Assembly (NCBI GenBank): GCA_018268715.1 | Contig: JAFDVZ010000018.1 | Coordinates: 39,946-103,945 of the forward strand | Reading direction: 5' to 3' | Source: Acidobacteriota bacterium | GTDB lineage: Bacteria > Acidobacteriota > Terriglobia > Bryobacterales > Bryobacteraceae | DNA length: 64,000 nucleotides | Part shown: positions 40,425 through 51,730 of the stretch, piece by piece | Layout of the letters: every line of letters begins with the position of its first letter | Numbering within the stretch: position 1 is the first letter of the stretch | Made by a program: the position numbers and the translations under genes | The notes under the pieces: generated by a model | Databases searched by the model: none | What the model was told of the DNA's origin: nothing | What the model saw: only the letters and a program-made list of their open reading frames with translations

Positions 40425-41660
40425 ATGCAGAAGTTGAATCGCCGTTCCGTTCTGAGCGCCGCATTCGCCAGCATCGGCTGGAACGCCGCCGCCCAGACCC
40501 CGTCCGAACGTCAAATCGCCGCGAAGAATTCGGCTCCGATCTCTCCGAAAGACAACCTCAAGGTCACCAAACTCGAAACCATTCTGGTGAAGCCGCGTTG
40601 GCTGTTCCTGAAGATCCATACCAACGCGGGCATCGTCGGCCTGGGAGAGCCGATCACCGAAGGCCGCGCGCTCACCTGCGCCACCGCCGTCAAGGAAATC
40701 GAACCGTACCTGGTCGGCAAGGATCCGCGCCGCGTCGCGCACCACTGGCAAGCCATCTATCGTCACGCCTTTTATCGCGGCGGCCCGATCCTCACCAGCG
40801 CGTTGAGCGGCATCGACCAGGCTCTGTGGGACATCAAGGGCAAGGCGCTCGGCGTGCCCGTTTACGAACTGCTCGGCGGTCCGACCCGCGACCGCGTCCG
40901 CGTCTACGCGCACGCCGGAACGCCCGACGCCATCAAGGCGGCCATGGCCAAGGGCTTCACCGCATTCAAGACCGGTCCCGCCAAGAAGCGCCCCGCCCGC
41001 TACATCGAAACACAGGCCGCCGTCGAATACGCCGTCGAGCGTTTCGCCGAACTCCGCAAGATCGTCGGCAAGGAGAACGACGTCGCCATCGACTTCCACG
41101 GCGCCATCAGCCCCGCCACCGCGAAGCTGCTCATCAAGGGCCTGGAGCCTTACCAGCCGATGTTCGTCGAAGAGCCCTGCCAGGCGCAGAATCACGACGT
41201 GATGGCCGAAATCGCCCGCGGCACCTTCCTGCCCATCGCCACCGGCGAGCGCGTCTTCACCAAGTGGGGCTTCCGTGAAGTGCTCGAAAAGAAGGCCGCC
41301 ATGGTGCTGCAGCCCGACCTCTGCCACGCGGGCGGAATCACCGAAGTCCGTCTGATCGCGGGCATGGCCGAAGCCTACTACGCATCGGTCGCGCCGCACA
41401 ATCCGCTGGGTCCCATTTCGCTCGCCGCCGGCGTGCAAATCGCCGCGTCCATCCCGAACTTCCTCTGCCAGGAGCAGGTGTCGCTCGGCGAAGGCTACAT
41501 CAAGCAGCCCTTCAAGGTCAGCGAAGGCTATCTCGAACTGCCCAAGGGACCCGGTCTCGGCATCGAACTCGACGAAAACGCCATGGCCGACAAGATCCAC
41601 CACGATTGGCGCAACCAGGAAAGTTACGACACCGACGACGGCTCCGTCGTCGACTGGTAG
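40425..41660 (+). CDS. Galactonate dehydratase-like enolase-superfamily enzyme with Tat leader
   Basis: A 411-residue mandelate racemase/enolase-superfamily protein closest in motif pattern to D-galactonate dehydratase. Evidence is the FDFHGAIS-like metal strand (IDFHGAISPATAK), FVEEPCQAQN, PIATGERVFTKWGF and the C-terminal VAPHNPLGPISLAAG with the catalytic His. The first ~28 residues (KLNRRSVLSAAFASIGWNAAAQ) form a twin-arginine leader, which ordinary DgoD proteins lack. If exported, it would dehydrate a sugar acid in the periplasm. It is not certain that galactonate is the substrate. Confidence 0.8.
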   Translation: MQKLNRRSVLSAAFASIGWNAAAQTPSERQIAAKNSAPISPKDNLKVTKLETILVKPRWLFLKIHTNAGIVGLGEPITEGRALTCATAVKEIEPYLVGKDPRRVAHHWQAIYRHAFYRGGPILTSALSGIDQALWDIKGKALGVPVYELLGGPTRDRVRVYAHAGTPDAIKAAMAKGFTAFKTGPAKKRPARYIETQAAVEYAVERFAELRKIVGKENDVAIDFHGAISPATAKLLIKGLEPYQPMFVEEPCQAQNHDVMAEIARGTFLPIATGERVFTKWGFREVLEKKAAMVLQPDLCHAGGITEVRLIAGMAEAYYASVAPHNPLGPISLAAGVQIAASIPNFLCQEQVSLGEGYIKQPFKVSEGYLELPKGPGLGIELDENAMADKIHHDWRNQESYDTDDGSVVDW

Positions 41661-41673
41661 TCCGGCCCGCCCG

Positions 41674-41702
41674 TTGACATCCGTCTCCGCTATATGTATC
41701 GT
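41674..41702 (+). promoter_or_regulatory. Sigma-70-like promoter of padR
   Basis: TTGACA (41674-41679) and TATCGT (41697-41702) are separated by 17 bp. Transcription would begin around 41709-41711, at or just before the ATG at 41711, so the message may be leaderless. The padR start region shows no ribosome-binding sequence, which fits. Confidence 0.5.
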
Positions 41703-41712
41703 TGCTACATAT
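41692..41712. promoter_or_regulatory. PadR-type operator (autoregulatory)
   Basis: ATATGTA-TCGTTGC-TACATAT is a perfect 7 bp inverted repeat with a 7 bp spacer. The half-site contains the ATGT/ACAT core known for PadR-family operators. It covers the -10 element and runs into the ATG at 41711, so a bound dimer would block transcription of padR and the permease gene behind it. Confidence 0.7.
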
Positions 41713-42052
41713 GGCGGAGATGGATACGAAAGCTCTCCAGAAGACCAGCGCCGAAATGGTGGTGCTCGCCCTGCTTGAGGAGCGGCAGCGCCACGGCTAC
41801 GAACTCGCCAAGCTGATCGAAACCCGCAGCGAAGGCAAACTCGAGTTCCACGTCGCCTCGCTCTACCCGCTGCTCTACCGCCTGGAGGCCAAGGGCTGGG
41901 TGGAAGGCCGTTGGATCGAGCGCCCCAATGAGCGCCGCCGCCGCTTCTACCGCATCACGCCCGCCGGCAAGAAAATGCTCGCCCTCCAGCGCCAAAGCTG
42001 GCGCGAGTTCATCGAAACCCTGGATCGCGTCGCGCAGATCCGCCCCGCCTGA
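41711..42052 (+). CDS. PadR family transcriptional repressor
   Basis: A winged-helix regulator of 113 residues if ATG 41711 is used; TTG 41702 or ATG 41720 are alternatives. The PadR core MVVLALLEERQRHGYELAKL, then FHVASLYPLLYRLEAKGWVEG and the wing RRRFYRITPAGKKML is complete. PadR/ADOP pairs are common in Acidobacteriota, and here the permease gene follows 12 bp later. It most likely represses its own promoter through the palindrome that overlaps its start. The inducer is unknown. Confidence 0.9.
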   Translation: MAEMDTKALQKTSAEMVVLALLEERQRHGYELAKLIETRSEGKLEFHVASLYPLLYRLEAKGWVEGRWIERPNERRRRFYRITPAGKKMLALQRQSWREFIETLDRVAQIRPA

Positions 42053-42064
42053 ACGGAGCCGCCC

Positions 42065-44722
42065 ATGCCCGATTGGAACCGATACGTTCGCAACGAATTG
42101 CGGCTGCCGTCGCTCGCGCCGGCCCGCGAAGTCGAAATCGTCGAAGAACTCGCGGCCCAACTCGAGCAGGCCTATCAGGAAGCCCTGGCCTCCGGCCGCG
42201 CTCCCGATGAAGCCGAGCGCCTCGCCAAGTCTCAACTCCCCGACTGGCGCTCCCTCGCCCGCGACATCGAAGCATCCGAACCCGCCCGCCGCCGAGGCCC
42301 ATCGGCCCTCTGGCGAGGCGTCCCCGGCGACCTCCGCCACGCCCTCCGCATCCTGCGCAACAGCCCCGTCTTCGCGGCCGTCGCCATCGCGACGCTCGCC
42401 CTCGGCATCGGCGGCTGCACGGCCATCTTCGGCCTCATCGACGCCGTCGTGCTCCGCCCCATCGGCTACCCCAACGCCGGCAAACTCGTCATGGTGTGGG
42501 CGCACCAGTACAAGCGAGGCTTCCATCACAACGTCGTCGCCATGGCCGACTATCTCGACTGGCGCGCGCGCAACCACGTCTTCAGCGACATGAGCCAGGT
42601 CCTCGACCAGCAGTGGAACGTCACCGGCGCCGGCGGCCCCGTCGTGCTGAAAGGCCTCTCCGTCAACGCGCGTTTCCTGCCGATGCTTGGCGTCTGGCCT
42701 GTCATCGGCCGCAACATTCGCGACGACGAAGCGCGCGCCGGCGGACCCGCGGTCGCCATCATCAGCCATCGCCTTTGGACCGAACGCTTTGCCGCCAACC
42801 GCGACGTCATCGGCCGCGCCATCACGCTCGACGGCAAGCCCCACGCCATCGTTGGAGTCCTGCCCGCCACCTTCCCCTGGCTCGGCGCCCCACTCGACGT
42901 CATCACTCCCGTCCAACTCCCCAACCGCGACTGGCGCGTCCGTGCGGGCCGCTTCCTGCGCGTCGTCGCGCGTCTCCGTCCAGGCGTCTCGCTCACCCAG
43001 GCGCAAAGCGAAATGAGCGCCATCGCTGCGCAACTCGAAACCGAATACCCGCAGTTCAACAAGGACTGGGGCGTCGAGATCGTCCCCTTGCCGGACCACT
43101 TCGCCGGCCCGATGGGCCTGACCCTCTGGATCCTCATGGGCGCCGTCGGCCTGCTTCTGTTAATCGCGTGTTCGAACGTCGCGAACCTGATGCTCGCCCG
43201 GGCCGTCGTGCGCGAGCGCGAGATGGCGTTGCGAGCCGCCCTCGGCGCCACCGTGCCCCGCCTGGTGCGCCTGCTCATGATCGAATGCCTGACGCTTGCG
43301 GCCATCGGCGGCGCCATCGGGTGCGCGGGCGCGTGGGCCGCCATCCGGGCCATCCAACTCTACGGACCGCGCGACATCTCCCGCCTGGAAACAGCCGGAA
43401 TCAACATCCCCGTGGCGTTGTTCGCGCTCGGCGTCAGCGTCCTGGCGGGCGTCGCATTCGGCCTCGCCCCGGCCTTCTCAGCGGGCCGCCTCAACCTCAG
43501 CCCGGCGCTCAAGGATGGCGGTCGCGGCGTACTGAACACCATCCGCGGCGAACGCCTCCGAAGCGTCCTCGCCACGGCGCAGATCGCTCTCGCGCTCGTC
43601 CTGTTGACCGGAGCCCTTCTCCTCGCCCGCAGTTGGTCGCGCCTCACTGCCGTGTCTCCCGGCTTCGATTCGCACAACGTGCTCACCGGTACAGTCATGT
43701 TCAGCGGCCGCATGGACAACGGGAAACTCAGTGAGACATGCCGCGAAATCGGCGCCCGTCTCCGCCAACTGCCCGGCGTCGAAAACGCGGGCTTCATCAC
43801 CTTCCTGCCGTTCGCCGGCATGGGCGCCGCAACGGCCTTCAGCGTGGTGGGCCAGCCGCCCTACGCCCCCGGACAGGCTCCAACCGCCGACGTGCGCGTG
43901 GTCCAGCCCGGCTACTTCGAAACCATGCGCATTCCGCTGCTCAAAGGCCGCCTCTTCGACGAAGCCGACAATCGCGGAGGCGCGCCCCGCCGCTTCGTCG
44001 TCAATGAAACGCTCGCCCGCCGCATGTTCGCGGCCGCCGATTCGCTCGGCCAAAGCCTCATCGTCGAGATGGGCGATAGCAAACCGGGCGAGATCATTGG
44101 CATCGTCGCCGACACCCGTCACAAATCGCTCGACGGCGAAGTGCGCCCCATGGTCTACTACGTGCAGGCGCACCTGCCCATCTCATTCGGGACCTTCGTG
44201 ATGCGAACCACCGTCAGCCCGGAATCGCTGGGCCCCGCCATGACGGCCGCCATCCAGCAGGTGAAGCAGGACCAGCCCGTCACGGAAGTCCGCACGATGG
44301 ACGATTGGATCGGCGATTCGACGGCGCGGACTCGTCTCCAAACCGCGGTCATCGCCGCGTTCGCCGCCATCGCAGTGATTCTCGCAGTTATCGGCGTCTA
44401 CGGCGTGATGGCCTACTCCGTGGAGCAGCGCGTTCACGAAATCGGCGTACGTCTCGCATTGGGCGCCGCGCCAGGCTCCGTCCAGCGTCTGATCGCGGCC
44501 CGAGGTCTGCGCCTTGCCGCCATCGGACTGGCCATCGGCGGAGCGGCCGCCGCAGCCTCTACACGCGTGCTCAAGACCTTGCTGTACCAGGTCGCGCCGA
44601 ACGATCCGGCAGCCTTCGCCGCCGCCGCCATCCTGCTCGGCGCGGCGTGCGTCCTGGCGAGTTACGTCCCCGCGCGCCGCGCCACCCACGTGGACCCGGT
44701 GGCGGCCCTGCGCGGCGAGTAA
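42065..44722 (+). CDS. ADOP-family ABC transporter permease
   Basis: An 885-residue duplicated MacB/FtsX-type permease. It carries the ADOP N-terminal helical prefix (~1-75, NRYVRNELRLPSLAPAREVE), then GDLRHALRILRNSPVFA and the first helix TLALGIGGCTAIFGL. Two periplasmic core domains and two FtsX units follow, ending VPARRATHVDPVAALRGE. It forms an operon with padR. No ATPase is encoded nearby, so it must share one or work without. Confidence 0.92.
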   Translation: MPDWNRYVRNELRLPSLAPAREVEIVEELAAQLEQAYQEALASGRAPDEAERLAKSQLPDWRSLARDIEASEPARRRGPSALWRGVPGDLRHALRILRNSPVFAAVAIATLALGIGGCTAIFGLIDAVVLRPIGYPNAGKLVMVWAHQYKRGFHHNVVAMADYLDWRARNHVFSDMSQVLDQQWNVTGAGGPVVLKGLSVNARFLPMLGVWPVIGRNIRDDEARAGGPAVAIISHRLWTERFAANRDVIGRAITLDGKPHAIVGVLPATFPWLGAPLDVITPVQLPNRDWRVRAGRFLRVVARLRPGVSLTQAQSEMSAIAAQLETEYPQFNKDWGVEIVPLPDHFAGPMGLTLWILMGAVGLLLLIACSNVANLMLARAVVREREMALRAALGATVPRLVRLLMIECLTLAAIGGAIGCAGAWAAIRAIQLYGPRDISRLETAGINIPVALFALGVSVLAGVAFGLAPAFSAGRLNLSPALKDGGRGVLNTIRGERLRSVLATAQIALALVLLTGALLLARSWSRLTAVSPGFDSHNVLTGTVMFSGRMDNGKLSETCREIGARLRQLPGVENAGFITFLPFAGMGAATAFSVVGQPPYAPGQAPTADVRVVQPGYFETMRIPLLKGRLFDEADNRGGAPRRFVVNETLARRMFAAADSLGQSLIVEMGDSKPGEIIGIVADTRHKSLDGEVRPMVYYVQAHLPISFGTFVMRTTVSPESLGPAMTAAIQQVKQDQPVTEVRTMDDWIGDSTARTRLQTAVIAAFAAIAVILAVIGVYGVMAYSVEQRVHEIGVRLALGAAPGSVQRLIAARGLRLAAIGLAIGGAAAAASTRVLKTLLYQVAPNDPAAFAAAAILLGAACVLASYVPARRATHVDPVAALRGE

Positions 44723-44765
44723 CCCCGGCTGGTAAGATGATGTTTCCCATCGAGGAGACATCGAA

Positions 44766-47411
<2,646 letters not shown>

Positions 47412-47424
47412 CAGGAGCAGACCT

Positions 47425-48003
47425 ATGGCGGTAGACATCAATTACTTACGCAGACACTACGCCTCTCTGTCGGACGAGGCGCTCCTCGAAGTCGATCGCG
47501 GCGAATTAGTAGCCGCGGCCCAGGAATGCTACGACTCTGAACTGAAGAGCCGGGGTTTGGGCGCCAACGGCCAACCCGCGGCCTCCGGCGCTCCGCCGGA
47601 CTGGTTCGACGAGGCCGCCGAAGTCTTCTCACGCGTCGACCATCCCGGCGCCGCCCAGGCTCCGGAGGTGGAGGCGGCGCGGCAAGCGCTCGAGGACGCG
47701 GGCATCCCTTGTCATCTCGAGTTCGCGGCCATGCCGGAGGAGGCTGGCCAATCTCGCCATGCCAATCATGTGTGGCGGCTCCTGGTCCCCAGCCAACTGA
47801 ACCTGCACGCCATGAACGTCATCGACCGCGACATTTTCAACGACGGTTTCGAAGCCGGTTGGCGCAGCCATCTGGAGATGCTCTCCGACGAAGAACTCGA
47901 GTCGACTGACCCCGAGGACGTCTTCTGCGGCCTGTTCGACCGCATCGAACGCGTCACCCGCGCCTACCGCGAAGAACTGGAGCGGCGCGGCCTCGGCGCC
48001 TGA
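47425..48003 (+). CDS. Conserved hypothetical protein, possible DUF2007-like part
   Basis: A 192-residue soluble acidic protein with no leader. The N-terminal DINYLRRHYASLSDEALLEV repeat-like helix recurs in spirit near 150 (HLEMLSDEELESTDPEDVF), suggesting two related short helical motifs. The middle (EVEAARQALEDAGIPCHLE) looks like the DUF2007 fold. It lies 13 bp after the metalloprotease, with AGGAG in front. Function unknown. Confidence 0.6.
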   Translation: MAVDINYLRRHYASLSDEALLEVDRGELVAAAQECYDSELKSRGLGANGQPAASGAPPDWFDEAAEVFSRVDHPGAAQAPEVEAARQALEDAGIPCHLEFAAMPEEAGQSRHANHVWRLLVPSQLNLHAMNVIDRDIFNDGFEAGWRSHLEMLSDEELESTDPEDVFCGLFDRIERVTRAYREELERRGLGA

Positions 48004-48109
48004 CCGGTTTCGGACCACGCTGTCCCAAACCCGGACGGTCCGCCGTCTCGCGCCCCTTGCGGCGCCGCTGTTTACGGGCGGTCGGCCGCATGCACGTCCA
48101 CTAAGCGAC

Positions 48110-50557
48110 ATGCGAACTCTGATCAACGACGTCCGCTTCGGCCTCCGCCTGTTGGCCGACCGTCCGGGATTCGCCTTGGTGATCGTCGTAACGCTCGCCT
48201 TGGGCATCGGCGTCACCACCGCGATGTTCAGCGTGATCGACTTCATGTATTGGCGGACATTTCCGGGCGTCGCGGATCCCGGCCGGTTGGTGGAACTGGA
48301 GACCGTCGCGCCTGACGGCGACACGGTGCGCGGCTCCTGGCTCGATTACCTCGATTACCACGCCCGCTTGCGCACAGTGGCGCTGGCCGCGCACGATGAC
48401 GTCGTGTTCAACATGGGGCTGACTGAGCGCGCCAAACCAGTGCGAGGCGAACTTGTTTCGGGCAATTACTTCGAGGTCCTCGGCGTCACCCCCGCCATCG
48501 GCCGCTTCTTCTCGACCGAGGAGCAGTCCGCGGCCCCCGGCGCCCACCCCGTCGCCGTCATCAGCCACCGCATCTGGATGAACGAATTCGGCGGCCGTCC
48601 AAATATCGTCGGAAAGCCCGTGCGCATCAACCGGCACGACCTCACCGTCATCGGAGTCACGCCGCCGGAGTTCCGCGGCGCCATCCCCGGTTCGCGTCAG
48701 GACCTGTGGATTCCGATGACGATGACAGCCGTGCTCGGCGCCCGCGACGAGCGTGGGTTCACCGTTCGCTCCGATCGCAATGTGTATATGATCGGACGAT
48801 TGGCCCCCGGCGCCTCGTACGCCGAAGCCCGCTCCGAGGCTGCGCTGGTTGCACGCGCGTTCGTCGACCTCGATCCCGCCGGGCATCGCGGATTCACCGC
48901 CACCGTCGAACCCGCCTGGCGCTCCACCATCCACCGCCGCGCGGCTCTGCTGCAGCCGATGTTGGTGCTGTTGGCGGTCTCGTTCCTGATCCTCGCGATC
49001 GTATGCGCCAACGTCGCAAATCTGCTGTTGGCCCGCTCCGTTCAACGTCTGCGGGAGTTCGGCCTGCGCGCCGCTCTCGGCGCCGGCGCCTGGCGGATCG
49101 CTCGGCAGAACCTGGCGGAGGCGCTGCCGCTCGCCCTCGCCGGCTCGTTGGCCGGCATCCCGCTTGCACTGTGGATGACGGACTCCGCCTCTCTACTGTT
49201 GCCCCGCATGGCCCGCGCGGACTCGATCCCGATCCAGATGGATCTGCGGATTCTGGCCTTTGCGGCCATCGTCTCCGTCGGAGCCATGCTGTTGGCGAGC
49301 CTTGCTCCAGTGTTGTTTGTGCTGCGCGCCGACGTGAACGTCGCGCTTCACGAAGGCGGCCGCACCGGGACCGGCGGCGCCCGTTCGAACCGCATACGCG
49401 GGTTGCTGGTCGTCGCGGAAGTGTCGTTGGCCCTGGTGGTGCTCATCGGAGCCGGGCTATTCTACCGGAGTTATCAGAACGCTAACTCCATCGATCCCGG
49501 ATTCGACCGAAACGGCGTGTTGGTGGCCAGTTTCCACCTCGGAAGCTCCGGCTATTCCGTGGATGAGTTACAGAGATTCTCATCGCAACTCAAGGAACGT
49601 CTGGAGCCGGCGCCGGGGATCACGGCGGTGGCTTATGCCGATTACGCGCCGCTGTGGGCTTCCGACGGTCCGTACACAGCCGTGCAGCCGAAGGGGTTCA
49701 CGCCCCGGAATCCAGACGACCTGAAGGTGCACGTGACAGTGGTGTCTCCCGGCTACTTCGATCTTCTCAAGATCCCGCTCCTCGAAGGTCGCGACTTTAC
49801 CGACAAGGACGACCGTGACGCCGAACGAGTCATGCTGGTCGATCAGGCCTTCGCCCGGCGATTCTTTGCGGGCGCCTCGCCAGTCGGGCGAGAGGCGGCC
49901 GTGCGCGGCAAATCGTACCGGATCGTCGGCCTGGTGCGGGATAGCAAGTACTTCAGCTACACCGAGATCTCGAAACCCCACTTCTATCTGCCCTTCCGGC
50001 AGGCCTACCTGCAAGGGCAGCAGGCGATGTTCTTCATCCGAACCAGGCTCGATCCGGAGCGGACCATCGGTGTAATCCGAAGCCGCGCCATGACCCTCGA
50101 TCCGAACTCGGGCGGATTCAGCGCCGCGCCGCTCGCCGAATTCAACGAGCTATTGCTGATTCCCCTCAAACTGGCCGCGGGACTCTTGGCGGCGCTGGGA
50201 GTTATTGCGTTTGTGCTATCGGCGGTGGGGCTCTACGGAGTCATGAGTTACACGGTCAGCCAGCGAACGCGCGAGTTAGGCATCCGGATGGTGTTGGGCG
50301 CTCGGCCCCGCGAAGTTCTCGGCGTCGTCGTTCGCCAGGGGATGCTGCTGGCCGGCGCGGGCGTTGCCGGCGGACTGTTGCTGGCTCTCGCTTCCATGCG
50401 ACTGCTGGGGACCTTCCTGGTCGGAATCAGCCCTTTCGATCCCTTGACGTTCCTTGCCGCCGCTCTGTTCCTGGGCGCTGTAGCCGCCATCGCAAGCTTC
50501 CTGCCGGCCCATCGAGCCACGCGCATGGACCCGGCGACGGCGCTTCGCAGCGAATAG
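48110..50557 (+). CDS. ADOP-family ABC transporter permease
   Basis: An 815-residue permease of the same duplicated type as the other two in the window, without the N-terminal helical prefix. It opens NDVRFGLRLLADRPGFA with first helix VTLALGIGVTTAMFSV, and closes FLPAHRATRMDPATALRSE. It is preceded by 106 bp with no recognisable promoter or PadR palindrome. It may be read from the upstream genes. The transported substrate is unknown. Confidence 0.9.
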   Translation: MRTLINDVRFGLRLLADRPGFALVIVVTLALGIGVTTAMFSVIDFMYWRTFPGVADPGRLVELETVAPDGDTVRGSWLDYLDYHARLRTVALAAHDDVVFNMGLTERAKPVRGELVSGNYFEVLGVTPAIGRFFSTEEQSAAPGAHPVAVISHRIWMNEFGGRPNIVGKPVRINRHDLTVIGVTPPEFRGAIPGSRQDLWIPMTMTAVLGARDERGFTVRSDRNVYMIGRLAPGASYAEARSEAALVARAFVDLDPAGHRGFTATVEPAWRSTIHRRAALLQPMLVLLAVSFLILAIVCANVANLLLARSVQRLREFGLRAALGAGAWRIARQNLAEALPLALAGSLAGIPLALWMTDSASLLLPRMARADSIPIQMDLRILAFAAIVSVGAMLLASLAPVLFVLRADVNVALHEGGRTGTGGARSNRIRGLLVVAEVSLALVVLIGAGLFYRSYQNANSIDPGFDRNGVLVASFHLGSSGYSVDELQRFSSQLKERLEPAPGITAVAYADYAPLWASDGPYTAVQPKGFTPRNPDDLKVHVTVVSPGYFDLLKIPLLEGRDFTDKDDRDAERVMLVDQAFARRFFAGASPVGREAAVRGKSYRIVGLVRDSKYFSYTEISKPHFYLPFRQAYLQGQQAMFFIRTRLDPERTIGVIRSRAMTLDPNSGGFSAAPLAEFNELLLIPLKLAAGLLAALGVIAFVLSAVGLYGVMSYTVSQRTRELGIRMVLGARPREVLGVVVRQGMLLAGAGVAGGLLLALASMRLLGTFLVGISPFDPLTFLAAALFLGAVAAIASFLPAHRATRMDPATALRSE

Positions 50558-50724
50558 AGGTGGTTCGGAGCCGGAAAGGTGGTGGCGATGGTTGAATTCG
50601 GCCACCTTCCGGCTCCGTTCCCGATCCGTAAGCCTATTAGAATCAATAATTAATAACAAACGTTCATAAGGCCGTCCGGTTGCACTATCGATTGCGCCGC
50701 CACAAAGCGGCAGGAGGCAATCCG

Positions 50725-51708
50725 ATGAAACTGACGAACCTGATCAACAAGATGAACGTCGCCGTGCTGATGGTGGCGGCCGTGCCCGCGATGGCGCAGT
50801 ATTCATCGCAGCCGCCCCTGCTCGCTCCGCAGGAGTTGGACAATCTGGTCTCCCGGATCGCCCTGTACCCCGATCCGCTGTTAGCCCAGGTGCTGGCGGC
50901 CGCGACGTACCCGAATGATATCCCGGACGCCGCGCGCTGGGCCGATGACCGTCGCGGCATGCGCAGCGACGATCTGGCGGCGGCGATCAACGGTTCCAAC
51001 TTGCCGTGGGATGCGAGCATTCAGGCGCTGCTGCCGTTCCCCGAGGTGCTTGACACGATGGCGCGCGACATGAACTGGACGGCGCGGTTAGGCGACGCCT
51101 TCATGGTGCAGCGCGATGACGTGATGGACGCCGTGCAGCGGATGCGCCGGATGGCCGAAGAGTACGGCTACCTGCGGAGCAATCAGCAGGTCCGTGTGTC
51201 CGGCGATCCGGGCTACATCGAGATCATGCCGTACGATCCCGCGGTGATCTACGTGCCGGTCTATGACCCGTACGTCGTGTACGCTCCGCCTCGTCCGGGC
51301 GTCTATGTGGGTGGCGCGATCGTGTTCGGCCGCGGCTTCTCCATCGGGTTCGGACTGACCCGTTGGGGTTGGGGCGGCGGATTCGACTGGCGCAGCCACA
51401 ACGTGATCGTCCGCGAGCGGGTTTGGGATCGCCGGGTGTCTCATCCGGTGACGATGCCGACCTACCGGCGCGAGACCGTGGTGGTCGAACGGCATGCGCC
51501 CGCCGTGGATCGCGGTTGGACGCGCGACGAGCGTAGCTTCCGTCCCACGCCGGCTCCGGCTCCGGCGCCGAGGATGGAGAACAGCTACCGTCCGGCGCCG
51601 CCCGCGGCCCGGGTGGAGAGCGCTCCGCGGCGCGAGATGCCGCGTCACGAAGAATCCCGCGGCCGTGACAACGGCGGCGCCCGCGAAGGGCGAGGCCGCG
51701 GTCATTGA
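50725..51708 (+). CDS. DUF3300 secreted protein
   Basis: A 327-residue secreted protein with a signal peptide to AMAQ (~24). The DUF3300 domain covers ~32-200: NLVSRIALYPDPLLAQVLAA, WDASIQALLPFPEVLDTM and the tail YDPAVIYVPVYDPYVVY. The last ~90 residues are Pro/Arg-rich and disordered. The ATG follows AGGAGG at ideal spacing. The 167 bp before it include an AT-rich patch (TAATTAATAACAA near 50648) that may be its promoter. Function unknown. Confidence 0.88.
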   Translation: MKLTNLINKMNVAVLMVAAVPAMAQYSSQPPLLAPQELDNLVSRIALYPDPLLAQVLAAATYPNDIPDAARWADDRRGMRSDDLAAAINGSNLPWDASIQALLPFPEVLDTMARDMNWTARLGDAFMVQRDDVMDAVQRMRRMAEEYGYLRSNQQVRVSGDPGYIEIMPYDPAVIYVPVYDPYVVYAPPRPGVYVGGAIVFGRGFSIGFGLTRWGWGGGFDWRSHNVIVRERVWDRRVSHPVTMPTYRRETVVVERHAPAVDRGWTRDERSFRPTPAPAPAPRMENSYRPAPPAARVESAPRREMPRHEESRGRDNGGAREGRGRGH

Positions 51709-51730
51709 GTGGAAATGGGGCGGGCCTCGA

